DNA of 52,280 nucleotides from Corynebacterium lemuris (GCF_024919295.1 NZ_JANWTC010000016.1:1-52280), one strand, 5' to 3'. Positions 9,180 through 18,758 are shown, counted from the stretch's first letter. Program-made: numbers and translations. Notes: generated by a model not told the origin, from the letters alone.

Positions 9180-10130
9180 ATGAGTACAACGAGGCAGAGG
9201 TACGGAAGCTCGCACAGCCGGGGCAAGAAGGGCTGGCGGGTCTTCCTCAAACCCGGCTGGGTGTTCATGTTCCTGGCCATCGTGGCGTTCTCCTATGCCG
9301 CCTTCAGCTTCCTGGCCCCCTGGCAGCTGGGCAAGGACGATGACATCGTCCAGCGCAACGAGCAGATCGACGCCGCCTTCCGGGTCGACCCCGTCCCCGC
9401 CACGGAGATCTTCGGCCCTGACGGCACGGTCAGCCCGGAGGACGAGTGGCGGCGCGTGACCCTCCAGGGCCGCTACCTCACCGACGATGAGGTCCTGCTG
9501 CGCCTGCGCCCGGTGGATACCTCCCCCGCCTTCCAGGCGCTGACCCCGTTCCAGCTGGATTCGGGCGAGGCGATCCTGGTCAACCGCGGTTTCACGGTGC
9601 CGTTGGACGGCAACGTCCCCGACATCACCGCTGCCCCCACCGGGCATCTGACCATCACCGGCCATGCCCGCTTCAATGAACAGATGCCCAGCTCCGAGCC
9701 GCTGACCGACCACGGTTACCGCCAGGTCTACGGCATCAACACCGACCAGATCGGGCAGGTCGTGGGTGTGGACCTGGCCCAGGACTTCGTCCAGCTCTCC
9801 GAGGGGGAGCCGGGGGTACTCAACGCCATCCCGATCCCGCAGCTGGACCGTGGTTCGCACCTGTCCTACGGCTTCCAGTGGATCGCCTTCGGCATCATGG
9901 CACCCCTCGGCCTGGGCTACTTCATCTGGGCCGAGATCCGTGAACGCCGTCGTGTGCGCGCGGAGGAGCAGGAGCTTGTCAGCGCCCCCTCCTCCCCCAC
10001 CCGGCCCGAGTCCCCGGCGGAGCCCGCTGAGGCTGCTGCGGCGGCTGCCCCGGTGACCCGCAGCCGGTACGGGGATGCCCGCCCCGACCACTACGGTCGA
10101 CTGGCGAAGCGCGGGCGGGAGCGTTTCTAG
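9180..10130 (+). CDS. SURF1 family cytochrome oxidase assembly protein
   Basis: A 316-residue membrane protein. One transmembrane helix lies near 25-47 (WVFMFLAIVAFSYAAFSFLAPWQLG) in split form WVFMFLAIVAF / SYAAFSF, a second near 235-255 (the FQWIAFGIMAPLGLGYFIW region), and between them is the extracytoplasmic SURF1 domain with the family segments LGKDDDI, ILVNRGF and YGFQW. SURF1 proteins help insert haem a in aa3-type cytochrome c oxidase. The C-terminal 60 residues are a polar, low-complexity tail. The gene occupies the Rv2235 position of the conserved actinobacterial block. Confidence 0.88.
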   Translation: MSTTRQRYGSSHSRGKKGWRVFLKPGWVFMFLAIVAFSYAAFSFLAPWQLGKDDDIVQRNEQIDAAFRVDPVPATEIFGPDGTVSPEDEWRRVTLQGRYLTDDEVLLRLRPVDTSPAFQALTPFQLDSGEAILVNRGFTVPLDGNVPDITAAPTGHLTITGHARFNEQMPSSEPLTDHGYRQVYGINTDQIGQVVGVDLAQDFVQLSEGEPGVLNAIPIPQLDRGSHLSYGFQWIAFGIMAPLGLGYFIWAEIRERRRVRAEEQELVSAPSSPTRPESPAEPAEAAAAAAPVTRSRYGDARPDHYGRLAKRGRERF

Positions 10131-10206
10131 TTTTTGCCCGGGAAAAAACCTCTGCGGAGGGCTAGGCTGGACCTGTAAACCCAACTAGTTTCCGCAGGAT
10201 TTGATC

Positions 10207-10959
10207 ATGGGCTTCTGGAATAGACTCATCGGTACCTCCGGCGCGGAGCGGATCGTGGACGCACGCGCGGCAGGTACCCCTTCACCACGCCGCTGGGGTG
10301 CAGCGGAAGAACACGACATGATGTGCTGCGACCCCCGGGTGGCGGCACAGGCACTCCTGCTGGCCGTGAACAACGCGGCTGAGCACGGCTTCGAGCCGAA
10401 GCGGGAGATCACCGTCGACGACGTCGACTTCGACTACTACAACGGGGCGGACGGTTTCCGTCTGGAACACCTCAACGCACTGCTGCGCCTGACTGAGGAT
10501 GACGGCACGCCCCTGTTCCCCAGGACCGTGCACTTCGACCCGGAGTGTGTGGAATCCAACGACACCTACTCCCGGCTGCTGGAGCAGATCGCGCAGACCG
10601 CGGGCACCACGGACCGCTTCAGTGAGATCCACTGCGACCTGCACTTCGGCCCCTTCTTCCACAACAACCCGGTCGGTGAACTCGACTACCTCCTCGACGG
10701 TGAACCCGTCCACCACGACATCGCCGTGGAGGGTGAATGGGCTGACCCCGAGGTCATCCGCCGCCTCTTCCGGGACGCCGCACCGGAGGGCCACACCTGG
10801 GTGGCCACCGGGGACTTCGCGGTACATGTGTGGGTGCCGGAGGAGCGCGCGGAGGCGGTCGCGCGTATCTTCGCCTCAGAGGACACCGCCGCCGAGGCCC
10901 GCCTCGCCGGTCGCCTCTACGAGGAACGTCACCGTCACCGCATCATCGATCAGGAGTAA
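10207..10959 (+). CDS. Unknown protein, first of a tandem paralogous pair
   Basis: A 250-residue soluble acidic protein with no domain I recognise and no signal peptide or membrane segment. GCAGGA at 10194-10199 supports the ATG at 10207. Its C-terminal half can be aligned by eye with that of the next gene (AGTTDRFSEIHCDLHF..., a central LDYLLDG, DPEVIRRLF, then a final hydrophobic strand VHVWVPEE), which suggests an old duplication. The next gene starts 4 nt after its stop. A -10-like TAGGCT lies at 10162-10167. The pair interrupts the otherwise conserved core order, so it is probably a lineage-specific addition. Confidence 0.7.
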   Translation: MGFWNRLIGTSGAERIVDARAAGTPSPRRWGAAEEHDMMCCDPRVAAQALLLAVNNAAEHGFEPKREITVDDVDFDYYNGADGFRLEHLNALLRLTEDDGTPLFPRTVHFDPECVESNDTYSRLLEQIAQTAGTTDRFSEIHCDLHFGPFFHNNPVGELDYLLDGEPVHHDIAVEGEWADPEVIRRLFRDAAPEGHTWVATGDFAVHVWVPEERAEAVARIFASEDTAAEARLAGRLYEERHRHRIIDQE

Positions 10960-10963
10960 GTAC

Positions 10964-11674
10964 ATGAGTGCCCGGAAGAAGAACCGCCGGAAGAAGACCA
11001 CCAGGGCCGTGAGGACCGTGGCGGCGAACACCCCGGTGGAGGAGAGCCCAGCGAAGGATCTGCCGCCCTTCCGGACACCACCGGCGAACCCGCTCATCTA
11101 CCAGTTCGATGAGAGCATCAAGCTGATGGGCAGGTACGGCCTGATCCACAGGAGGACCGACCTGAGCGGCCACCTCCCCCACCGCCCCATCGACGACCCG
11201 AATTTCCGGCACCGTCCCCTGACCACCATCCTGACCCAGGTGGATCCGGACGGCATCCCCTTCATGGAACGCGTCTTCATCGACGAGGGCGAGCTGACCC
11301 GCACCACTGTTGACGACCTGAAGTGCTTCATCACCGAGGCTGCCGAGCGATCCGGCACCGCCGACCAGCTGCGCGACATCGTGGTCATGCTCGATCCCGG
11401 TTCCACCACCACTGGCAGCCTGCGCTACACCATTGACCAGACCGTGCGGGACCACTCCTTCGAGCTGGACCCCGGTTTCGGTGACGCCCAGGTCGAGGCA
11501 GAGATCCTGCAGGGCGTGGCCCCCTACGGTTACGACGCGTATACCTTCTACGCCCTGCCCAGCGTAAAGCCGGTGACCATCTGGATTCCCAGTGACAGCG
11601 ACGACGGGCTTATCAAGGCCCTGAACAGAGAAAACGAAGAGGCCCCTGTGTCAGAGCCGGCTGAGGCACAGTAG
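10964..11674 (+). CDS. Unknown protein, second of a tandem paralogous pair
   Basis: A 236-residue protein with a very basic start (SARKKNRRKKTTRAVR) followed by an acidic, soluble body. CAGGAG of the preceding gene's end (10951-10956) acts as its ribosome binding site. The matching segments with its neighbour are SGTADQLRDIVVMLD, GSLRYTID, DAQVEAEILQGVAP and PVTIWIPSD. The ATG at 10964 is chosen by the binding site; the open frame continues further upstream only inside the previous gene. No function can be given. Confidence 0.7.
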   Translation: MSARKKNRRKKTTRAVRTVAANTPVEESPAKDLPPFRTPPANPLIYQFDESIKLMGRYGLIHRRTDLSGHLPHRPIDDPNFRHRPLTTILTQVDPDGIPFMERVFIDEGELTRTTVDDLKCFITEAAERSGTADQLRDIVVMLDPGSTTTGSLRYTIDQTVRDHSFELDPGFGDAQVEAEILQGVAPYGYDAYTFYALPSVKPVTIWIPSDSDDGLIKALNRENEEAPVSEPAEAQ

Positions 11675-11681
11675 GCTGCCT

Positions 11682-11712
11682 TGCGATCAGTCCCGAAATA
11701 GCACTGATCGCA
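11682..11712 (+). terminator. Hairpin after the paralog pair
   Basis: A perfect 10-bp inverted repeat (11682-11691 with 11703-11712) follows the stop by 7 nt; TTTT comes 3 nt later. Confidence 0.65.
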
Positions 11713-11746
11713 GAGTTTTCGCGCACGCCACTACTCGGACGTTTCC

Positions 11747-12373
11747 CTACTCAGAAGAAGAGCTACCGCTATCCCCAGCAGGAGGAATGTGGTCGTTCTC
11801 CTGCTGGAGAACAGTGCGGACCATCTTCCCGCGGAACTGGAATACTGGTGGGGCGAGACAGAGTGCTGACAGAAAGTACGGTCAGGGAAACGCTCATCCA
11901 CTGTCCCCGAGCAATTGCTGATACATCGCCGTCGATCAGCCTACGGCGCTCATAGTTTGCGGTTTCACAGAGTCTTCCGACATCTGAAACGCGCGTTCCG
12001 CAAAGCTTGGATCGAGTTTCTTGAACTGTTTCCGCGTCTCCGGCGAGGGTGTGGGCCCCGCCCAGTAGCTGGCGATTGCCTGACGGAACTCAGCCCGCGT
12101 TACCGGTTCTGCGTCCAGTGCTTCGTCGGGTTCGACGAAATCGTGCTCGAGGCCCTGTCGATTTCGCGGAAGGTCCGCTCCCATGCCCCGCTGATGGTCA
12201 GTCTCGGGTTGCTCTCCTGCAGCCGGCGAGGAGTTCTCAGGGGACGCGGATTGATTTCCATCAGATCCACGCCCCGTTCCCGGGCTCGGCGGTTTGCTGC
12301 TCTGATCGTAATTTTCATCGCTTGTGCACCTGCTTCCGTCCGGGCGAGAGCGAACAGGGGGTCTACCAGTCAC
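11747..12373 (-). pseudogene. DUF2335-like membrane protein gene with frameshifts
   Basis: On the minus strand a frame starting at GTG 12373 (or an in-frame ATG at 12496) runs to a TGA at 11936. Its end, WAGPTPSPETRKQFKKLDPS then FAERAFQMSED, fits the start of the DUF2335 domain. The family then expects a charged helix ending in RGQW before a membrane helix. That part is found in another frame: YERRRLIDGDVSAIARGQW near 11885-11955. A third stretch, back in the first frame, reads LCLAPPVFQFRGKMV and stops at 11747. So the gene carries two shifts that nearly cancel. This could be decay or sequence error. The start is uncertain; the serine/proline-rich N-terminal part is typical of a disordered region. 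Confidence 0.55.
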
Positions 12374-12514
12374 AACAGTACCCAATTGTCTCGTACTCCT
12401 CCCCAGACACCGGGCATGCTGTTCACCGGCGAGTGTGCCCACAATACGCCCACGGACGAGAAAACAGGCCATGAGGGTTCCCAGGAAACCACTCATGACC
12501 TGCTATTACATTGG

Positions 12515-12587
12515 TGCGCTCTGACGGGCTCGAACCGCCGACCTATTGGGTGTAAACCAATTGCTCTTCCAGCTGAGCTAAGAGCGC
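12515..12587 (-). tRNA. tRNA-Val (anticodon TAC)
   Basis: Read on the minus strand, GCGCTCT pairs with AGAGCGC as the acceptor stem (discriminator A), the D arm is CTCAGCTGGAAGAG, the anticodon loop is TTTACAC inside an ATTGG/CCAAT stem, and the T loop is GTTCGAGCC. CCA is not encoded. Confidence 0.95.
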
Positions 12588-12669
12588 TGGATACCGACCT
12601 ACAGGTCTCACCTGTCGGTCAAGCTCCGTGAAGATTACCACGCACGGACCGGAAGTCCATGCAGAGGGG

Positions 12670-13098
12670 TCACTTCTGGGGGCCGCTGGCCTCGAGACAG
12701 GATCCCTGCCAGGCGCCGAGGCGTTCCGCCTTGGTCTGAACCAGGCCGGCGAGCTGCGCTGATTCGGAGATCTCTCCGGGTGCCACGGTGCCAGGCTTGC
12801 CGGCGCCGGGGGTCAGCAGCCAGATGCGGCCGTTGTCGGCGAGGGGGCGGATGGCGTCGACGAGGCCATCGACCAGGTCACCGTCTTCTTCCCGCCACCA
12901 GAGGAGGACGACGTCGCAGAGCTCGTCGGTGTCCTCGTCGAGCAGTTCCTCGCCGATGATGTCTTCCACTGCCTCGGAAATACTGGCGTCACAGTCATCG
13001 TCCCAGCCGACTTCCTGAACGGTCATCCCTGCCTGGATTCCGAGCATCTGTGCATATTCCTGGGCGTCTTTCTTCACAACGCCCGGAGCGTCCACCAC
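12670..13098 (-). CDS. DUF3052 family protein
   Basis: A 142-residue soluble, strongly acidic protein of the actinobacterial DUF3052 family (M. tuberculosis Rv2239c, also just before aceE). Recognisable parts are YAQMLGIQAGMTVQEVGWDD, LDEDTDELCDVVLLWWREED and GRIWLLTPGAGK; the Rossmann-like strand pattern has been compared with methyltransferase-like folds, but no activity is known. The GTG at 13098 has AGGAGG about 8 nt upstream. It is divergent from aceE, with a 429-nt gap holding regulatory DNA. Confidence 0.85.
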   Translation of the reverse strand: MVDAPGVVKKDAQEYAQMLGIQAGMTVQEVGWDDDCDASISEAVEDIIGEELLDEDTDELCDVVLLWWREEDGDLVDGLVDAIRPLADNGRIWLLTPGAGKPGTVAPGEISESAQLAGLVQTKAERLGAWQGSCLEASGPQK

Positions 13099-13393
13099 TG
13101 TGTATTTCCTCCTTGTCGGTGGCTGGACCCCGTCTGGGTCCGGCCTGTTTCAATTCCTCCTAGGCAGAATACAAGGTAATGCCAGGATTTTCCTGTTTTC
13201 ACCAACCTGAGATCAGGTTGTTGCTTCGGGGGTAGGGGACCTGGATTCGCAATCTGCGCCACCTGCAGGCCTTCGGCCCCACGCCGGAAAACCATCTCCA
13301 TCCACCTGCCGCTGTTAAGCACGGGATACGAGGCCCGCACCACTCCGGGACAATTAATGCAGGGCCCATCACCCCGCTCACCAGCGTTATTCA

Positions 13394-13406
13394 CAAACTT
13401 TGCAAA
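13394..13406. promoter_or_regulatory. RamB-like operator upstream of aceE
   Basis: CAAACTTTGCAAA agrees with the 13-bp RamB recognition sequence of Corynebacterium glutamicum (consensus close to RRAACTTTGCAAA). RamB is known there as a regulator of acetate metabolism and an activator of aceE. The site is about 120 nt before the aceE start and upstream of a possible -10 TAATAC (13445-13450) with TTGGCG 18 nt before it. The remaining part of the 13099-13527 gap shows no other gene. Confidence 0.6.
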
Positions 13407-13527
13407 GACCCGGAGGAACGTTGGCGAACGAAAACAAGTATCGTTAATACCGATCCTCGGGCGCGTCGGACCACCTCCTGGCGTGCACGAGTGCTCCATC
13501 TAATAACCACAATTCTGGAGGCTAGAC

Positions 13528-16281
13528 ATGGCAGAAGACCTGAACGCGACCGGCGTCAAGGACGACTCCAATTTCCCGCTGATTCGCGACGGTGTCGCTT
13601 CTTACCTCAATGACTCGGACCCCGAGGAGACCCGCGAGTGGATGGATTCCCTCGACGGACTACTCACCGAGTCCTCCCCGGAGCGCGCGCGTTACCTGAT
13701 GCTGCGCCTCCTGGAGCGTGCCTCGGCAAAGCGGGTTCCGCTGCCGAACCTGACCTCCACTGATTTTGTCAACACCATCCCCACCACCATGGAACCGGAG
13801 TTCCCGGGTGATGAGGAGATTGAGAAGCGTTACCGTCGCTGGATGCGCTGGAACGCCGCCATCATGGTGCACCGCGCGCAGCGTCCGGGCATCGGTGTGG
13901 GTGGCCACATCTCCACCTACGCCTCCGCCGCCCCGCTCTATGAGGTCGGTTTCAACCACTTCTGGCGTGGCAAGGACCACCCGGGCGGTGGCGACCACAT
14001 CTTCTTCCAGGGCCACGCTTCCCCGGGCATGTACGCCCGCGCCTTCCTCGAGGGCCGTCTGTCCGAGGAGGACCTCGACGGCTACCGCCAGGAGGTCTCC
14101 CGTGGTGAGGGCAACGGCATCCCGTCCTACCCGCACCCGCACGGCATGCCGGATTTCTGGGAGTTCCCGACCGTGTCCATGGGCCTGGGCCCGATGGATG
14201 CGATCTACCAGGCGCGTTTCAACCGTTACCTGCACAACCGCGGCATCAAGGACACCTCCCAGCAGCATGTCTGGGCTTTCCTGGGTGACGGTGAGATGGA
14301 TGAGCCGGAGTCCCGCGGCCTGATCCAGCATGCAGCGCTGAACAACCTGGACAACCTGACCTTCGTCATCAACTGCAACCTGCAGCGTCTTGACGGACCC
14401 GTCCGCGGCAACACCCAGATCATCCAGGAGCTGGAGTCCTTCTTCACGGGTGCCGGCTGGAACGTCATCAAGGTCATCTGGGGCCGCGAGTGGGACGAGC
14501 TGCTGGCCAAGGACAAGGACGGCGCGCTGGTCACCGTCATGAACTCCACTCCGGACGGTGACTACCAGACCTTCAAGGCCAACGATGGCGCCTACGTCCG
14601 TGAGCACTTCTTCGGCCGCGATGAGCGCACCCTCAAGCTGGTCGAGGACATGACCGATGAGGAGATCTGGGCGTTGCCGCGCGGTGGCCACGACTACCGC
14701 AAGGTCCACGCCGCCTACAAGCGTGCGGTGGAGACCAAGGACAAGCCGACGGTCATCCTGGCCTTCACCATCAAGGGCTACGGCCTGGGCCACAACTTCG
14801 AGGGCCGTAACGCGACCCACCAGATGAAGAAGCTGGCTGCGGAGGATCTGAAGAACTTCCGCGACAAGCAGCAGATCCCGATCCCCGATGAGGTGCTGGA
14901 GGCGGATCCGTACCTGCCGCCGTACTACCACCCGGGTGAGGATGCCCCGGAGATCCAGTACCTGAAGAAGCGCCGTGAGGAGCTCGGCGGTTTCATCCCG
15001 GAGCGCCGTTCCACCTACACCCCGCTGCAGGTCCCGGAGATCGACAAGCTGCGTTCCGTGCGCAAGGGCTCGGGCAAGCAGGAGGTCGCCACCACCATGG
15101 CGCTCGTGCGTTCCTTCAAGGAGCTCATGCGTGACAAGGAGCTGGGCAAGCGCATCGTCCCGATCATCCCGGATGAGGCCCGTACCTTCGGTCTGGACTC
15201 CTGGTTCCCGACCCTGAAGATCTACAACCCACACGGCCAGAACTACGTCCCGGTCGACCATGACCTGATGCTGTCCTACCGTGAGGCCACCGACGGCCAG
15301 ATCCTGCACGAGGGCATCAACGAGGCCGGTTCCATGGCGTCGTTCATCGCCGCAGGTTCCTCCTACGCCACCCACGGCGAGGCGATGGTCCCGCTGTACA
15401 TCTTCTACTCGATGTTCGGTTTCCAGCGCACCGGTGACAGCATCTGGGCGGCCGCCGACCAGATGTCCCGCGGTTTCCTCGTGGGTGCCACCGCCGGCCG
15501 CACCACCCTCGCCGGTGAGGGTCTGCAGCACATGGACGGCCACTCCCAGATCCTGGCCTCCACGAACCCGGGTGTCGTCTCCTACGACCCGGCCTTCGGT
15601 TATGAGATCGCGCACCTGCTGCGTGAGGGCATCGACCGCATGTACGGCCCGGGCCGCGGCGAGAACGTGATCTACTACGTCACCGTGTACAACGAGCCGA
15701 CCCCGCAGCCGGCCGAGCCGGAGAACCTGGATGTGGAGGGCCTGCACAAGGGCATCTACCTCTACTCCCCCGCCGCCGACGCCGGTGTCGAGGGCCATGA
15801 GGCCTCCATCCTGGCCTCCGGTATCGGCATGGGTGCTGCCCTGAAGGCCCGTGACATCCTTGCCGAGGACTACAACATCAAGTCCAACATCTTCTCCGTC
15901 ACCTCCTGGGTCGAGCTGGCCCGCGAGGGCGCGGCGAAGAACAAGGAGCAGCTGCGCTACCCGGACAAGCAGATCGACGAGGCTTTCGCCACCACCCAGC
16001 TGAAGCAGGCTGACAGCGGCACCTTCGTCGCGGTCTCCGACTTCGCGACCGACCTGCAGGAGCAGATCCGCGCCTACGTCCCGGGCGAGTACATCGTCCT
16101 GGGTGCCGACGGCTTCGGCTTCTCCGATACCCGCCCGGCCGCCCGCCGCTACTTCAACATCGACGCCGAGTCCGTCGTCGTCGCCGTCCTCATGGGCCTG
16201 GCCCGCGAGGGCAAGATCGACATCTCCGTCGCCGCTGAGGCCGCGAAGAAGTTCAACCTGGACGACCCGACCAAGGCCTAA
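13528..16281 (+). CDS. aceE: Pyruvate dehydrogenase E1 component (homodimeric type)
   Basis: A 917-residue homodimeric E1 subunit of the pyruvate dehydrogenase complex, which decarboxylates pyruvate on thiamine diphosphate and passes the acetyl group to lipoyl E2. Length equals the corynebacterial enzyme (about 920). The ThDP motif is visible as [12 protein letters not shown] followed about 25 residues on by NNLDNL. Other family segments are [52 protein letters not shown] and [18 protein letters not shown] at 13517-13521 sets the ATG. Codon choice is strongly biased to C-ending codons, as for highly expressed genes. It stands alone, as in C. glutamicum, where E2 is encoded elsewhere. Confidence 0.97.
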   Translation: MAEDLNATGVKDDSNFPLIRDGVASYLNDSDPEETREWMDSLDGLLTESSPERARYLMLRLLERASAKRVPLPNLTSTDFVNTIPTTMEPEFPGDEEIEKRYRRWMRWNAAIMVHRAQRPGIGVGGHISTYASAAPLYEVGFNHFWRGKDHPGGGDHIFFQGHASPGMYARAFLEGRLSEEDLDGYRQEVSRGEGNGIPSYPHPHGMPDFWEFPTVSMGLGPMDAIYQARFNRYLHNRGIKDTSQQHVWAFLGDGEMDEPESRGLIQHAALNNLDNLTFVINCNLQRLDGPVRGNTQIIQELESFFTGAGWNVIKVIWGREWDELLAKDKDGALVTVMNSTPDGDYQTFKANDGAYVREHFFGRDERTLKLVEDMTDEEIWALPRGGHDYRKVHAAYKRAVETKDKPTVILAFTIKGYGLGHNFEGRNATHQMKKLAAEDLKNFRDKQQIPIPDEVLEADPYLPPYYHPGEDAPEIQYLKKRREELGGFIPERRSTYTPLQVPEIDKLRSVRKGSGKQEVATTMALVRSFKELMRDKELGKRIVPIIPDEARTFGLDSWFPTLKIYNPHGQNYVPVDHDLMLSYREATDGQILHEGINEAGSMASFIAAGSSYATHGEAMVPLYIFYSMFGFQRTGDSIWAAADQMSRGFLVGATAGRTTLAGEGLQHMDGHSQILASTNPGVVSYDPAFGYEIAHLLREGIDRMYGPGRGENVIYYVTVYNEPTPQPAEPENLDVEGLHKGIYLYSPAADAGVEGHEASILASGIGMGAALKARDILAEDYNIKSNIFSVTSWVELAREGAAKNKEQLRYPDKQIDEAFATTQLKQADSGTFVAVSDFATDLQEQIRAYVPGEYIVLGADGFGFSDTRPAARRYFNIDAESVVVAVLMGLAREGKIDISVAAEAAKKFNLDDPTKA

Positions 16282-16300
16282 GCCTGTCGTAGTCTCCTGA

Positions 16301-16334
16301 CTGATCCCCGTCCGCTGCTGCGGGCGGGGATCAG
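16301..16334 (+). terminator. aceE terminator hairpin
   Basis: A 9-bp perfect stem (16301-16309 with 16326-16334) that can extend with a G:U pair, 19 nt after the aceE stop. No clear T-run. Confidence 0.6.
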
Positions 16335-16400
16335 CGCTTCTCGACGCCCCTCCCTCCCTGGGCTGTGTGCGACGTTTCAGCCATCCATCCCCGACAGAAA

Positions 16401-16439
16401 CTGCCCTGCCGCCGTGGTCTCATCACGGTGGCAGGGCAG
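16401..16439. terminator. Strong hairpin between convergent genes
   Basis: A 16-bp inverted repeat with one G:U pair (16401-16416 with 16424-16439) lies between aceE and the convergent transporter gene and can serve either direction. Confidence 0.6.
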
Positions 16440-16465
16440 TGTGTTTGCCGGGTTCAGTCAGGCAG

Positions 16466-17827
16466 TCAGTTCCGGGTGCGCGGCACCAGCAGGACGGCAA
16501 TCAGTCCGATGAGGGCGGCTGCGGACCAGATGGAGAAGTTGATCATGGTGGGCAGGGAGGCGGCGATGAGGACGCCGCCGCCGGCGATCGCGAGGACCGC
16601 CCCGAGTCGGCCGACACCGAGGGTGACTCCGAGGGCGGTGGCGCGCACCGAGTCGGAGAAGAAGGTGGCGACGAAGCCGTTGACCAGGATCTGTGCGCCG
16701 ATGGAACCGAAGCCGACGATGGCGACGAGCAGGTACATCGCCCACATGGGGAACACGCCGGTGCCCATGAGGACGAGGGCGGTGCCGGACGCGATGAAGG
16801 AGATGGCCGTCATCACCCGGGGGCCGAAGCGGTCGGCGAGGTTGGAGGAGACCAGGACGCCGACGACGGCACCGATGTTGGTGGTGAGCAGGAAACTCAG
16901 GGAGGAGGTCATGGAGTAGTCCGCCATGATCAGCAGCTGCGGCATCCAGGTGTTGAGTCCGTAGACGAGGGTCTGTCCGGCGATGCCGGCGAGGCAGAAC
17001 AGGATGGTCGCGGCGAGGAGGCGACCGCCGAGCATGGTGGCGATGGGCGACTTCTGCTTCTCTGCGGTCGCGTCGGCCTCACCGGCGGTCCGCGCGGGGA
17101 TCTGCAGACCGTAGGTGTTGCTGATGTGGTCTGCTTCCTCGGTGCGTCCGCGGGCACGCAGGAAGGCGGGCGACTCGGGCATGAAGAAGTAGATGCGCGG
17201 GAGCACGGTGACGATCGGGAGTGCGCCGATGGCGAGCATGCCGCGGAAGCCGATGAGGTCCAGCAGGAGCATGGCGAGCAGGGCTGCGAGGATACCGCCG
17301 ACGGCGTAGCCGGAGAACATTGCCGCGTTGTTGAAGTTGCGGCGCTCGGGGCGGGAGAACTCGACGGTGACGGCGATGGCGGTGGGGATCACGCCGCCGA
17401 GGCCCAGGCCGGCCAGGAAGCGGAAGACACCGAACCAGAGGGGCGAGGGGGCCAGTGCGGTGGCGAGCATCAGGATGGAGAAGGCTGCGACGGAGTAGAG
17501 CAGGATCTTCCGGCGTCCGACGATGTCGGTGAGGTAGCCGACGAGGATGGCGCCGATGAACATACCTGCCAGGGCGTAGCTGCCGTAGGCACCGGTCTCG
17601 ACGGGGGTCAGGCCCCAGGCTTCGTAGTTGAGCAGGGCTGGGACGATGGTGCCGTAGACGACGAGGTCGTAGCCGTCGAAGACAATGGACACGAAGCAGA
17701 GGAAGATGACGAAGGCGGGTGATTTGCGGCGCAGAGCGGTGGTGCCACCCGACTGTCCGGACGGATCATGCGATGACGGTCCCGCGGGGTGCTGCCTGGC
17801 GCCGGTGGTGGTGGATGAAATACTCAT
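16466..17827 (-). CDS. MFS aromatic acid:H+ symporter (AAHS family)
   Basis: A 453-residue major facilitator with twelve predicted hydrophobic helices after a polar N-terminal tail of about 35 residues. The family marks are FDGYDLVVYGTIVP in helix 1 (the AAHS D-G-Y-D signature), GYLTDIVGRRK in loop 2-3, and DRFGPRV in loop 8-9. Relatives include PcaK, BenK and GenK, which import benzoate, protocatechuate or gentisate with protons. GGGGAGA just before supports the ATG at 17827. It is divergent from a PaaX-type regulator, so it probably takes up the aromatic acid used by the sdg genes; the exact substrate is inferred, possibly salicylate or gentisate. Confidence 0.88.
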   Translation of the reverse strand: MSISSTTTGARQHPAGPSSHDPSGQSGGTTALRRKSPAFVIFLCFVSIVFDGYDLVVYGTIVPALLNYEAWGLTPVETGAYGSYALAGMFIGAILVGYLTDIVGRRKILLYSVAAFSILMLATALAPSPLWFGVFRFLAGLGLGGVIPTAIAVTVEFSRPERRNFNNAAMFSGYAVGGILAALLAMLLLDLIGFRGMLAIGALPIVTVLPRIYFFMPESPAFLRARGRTEEADHISNTYGLQIPARTAGEADATAEKQKSPIATMLGGRLLAATILFCLAGIAGQTLVYGLNTWMPQLLIMADYSMTSSLSFLLTTNIGAVVGVLVSSNLADRFGPRVMTAISFIASGTALVLMGTGVFPMWAMYLLVAIVGFGSIGAQILVNGFVATFFSDSVRATALGVTLGVGRLGAVLAIAGGGVLIAASLPTMINFSIWSAAALIGLIAVLLVPRTRN

Positions 17828-17871
17828 TGCTCTCCCCAATGAACGGTGCAGATACGAACCTACGATGAAGT

Positions 17872-17900
17872 GTTACATTACAGATCACAACACAAAGTGT
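17872..17900. promoter_or_regulatory. Candidate PaaX operator between transporter and regulator
   Basis: GTTACATTACA (17872-17882) recurs as GTTACATCACA upstream of the alcohol dehydrogenase and as the reverse of ATGTAAC before the sdgC-like gene. The block also has GTGTT (17870s) facing AACAC 14 nt away and an ACAC-AAA-GTGT palindrome near 17890-17900. Assignment to PaaX is inference from position. Confidence 0.4.
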
Positions 17901-17947
17901 CTTGAATCACAAGACCGCAGGAAAATCAAGGAATCTGGAGCAATGGC

Positions 17948-18757
17948 ATGAAGGCTCGGGAACTGGTCTTTGACCTCTACGGTGACTACGCCCGCTACCT
18001 GGGCGGAGAGATCCGTCTGGGCGTGATCACGGAACTGCTGGAGGACTTCGGCATCGGCGCCCCCACCACCCGCGTGACCATGTCGCGGATGCGGAAGGAG
18101 GGGTGGTTCGAGACGGAACGCCGGGGCCGCGAGACCAGCTACCGGATGACGCCGAAGCTCGTCCAGTACCTGGACGCGGGCCACGAGCGCATCTTCCGGC
18201 CCCCGATCCAGGAGTGGGTGGGCCGCTGGACGCTGGTGATGCTGCAGATCCCGGAGAAGGAGCGCGCCCGACGCGACCGGCTCAAGCGGATACTCAGCTG
18301 GGAGGGGTTCGGCCAGCTCAACTCCAGTTCCTGGATCTCCCCCAGGCAGAACACGGCAGATGTGGAGCAGCTGCTCAACGTGGAGGATGACGATCAGATT
18401 GACGTGGTCACCATGGAGACGGGCTCACTGGAGAAGGATCGGGCGCTGGTGGCGCGGTGCTGGGATCTGAGCAGTCTGGATTCCTGGTACGCGGACTTCC
18501 TCGAGCGCTGGGAGGGATACCTGCAGCGTGAGATGGCGGAGTTGGAGCCGCGCCAGGCGTTGCGCGACCGCATCGAGGTGATCACCACGTACCGCCAGGT
18601 GCTCTTCCTCGACCCCTTCCTGCCGCGGATCCTGCAGCCGGAGGACTGGCTGGGCAGGCGGGCGTTCCAGACCTTCCTCTCCGTCCACAACGCGCTCGCC
18701 ATACCTTCCATGTCCTATGCGGCCGACATGATCACCCCGCCCCACACAGATATGTAA
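17948..18757 (+). CDS. PaaX family transcriptional regulator (first copy)
   Basis: A 269-residue regulator of the PaaX type. The N-terminal winged helix (about 1-75) contains ELVFDLYGDYARYLGGEIRL and TTRVTMSRMRKEGWFE; the central and C-terminal parts carry WTLVMLQIPEKERARRDRL and FLDPFLPRILQPEDW, as in PaaX proteins that sense aryl-CoA thioesters such as phenylacetyl-CoA. GGAG at 17937-17940 fits the ATG. It is divergent from the transporter and 88 nt ahead of sdgC-like. The likely job is repression of the sdg genes and the transporter, relieved by salicylyl-CoA; the ligand is inferred. A paralog lies at 26437-27261. Confidence 0.88.
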   Translation: MKARELVFDLYGDYARYLGGEIRLGVITELLEDFGIGAPTTRVTMSRMRKEGWFETERRGRETSYRMTPKLVQYLDAGHERIFRPPIQEWVGRWTLVMLQIPEKERARRDRLKRILSWEGFGQLNSSSWISPRQNTADVEQLLNVEDDDQIDVVTMETGSLEKDRALVARCWDLSSLDSWYADFLERWEGYLQREMAELEPRQALRDRIEVITTYRQVLFLDPFLPRILQPEDWLGRRAFQTFLSVHNALAIPSMSYAADMITPPHTDM

Positions 18758-18758
18758 C
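18752..18758 (-). promoter_or_regulatory. Candidate operator before the sdgC-like gene
   Basis: ATGTAAC, the reverse complement of GTTACAT found in the two divergent catabolic promoters, overlaps the regulator's stop codon and lies directly upstream of a weak -35/-10 pair (TTGCGC 18764-18769, TTACTG 18786-18791). Confidence 0.35.

Noticed and set aside
11915..12631. 238-residue plus-strand frame
   Set aside because: Its end is the translation of the tRNA-Val gene (TGSNRRPIGCKPIALPAELR), a well-known artefact, and the start opposes the DUF2335-like frame.
13660..15798. 712-residue open frame antisense to aceE
   Set aside because: It is a shadow of the strong codon bias of aceE; its translation is low-complexity and matches no family.
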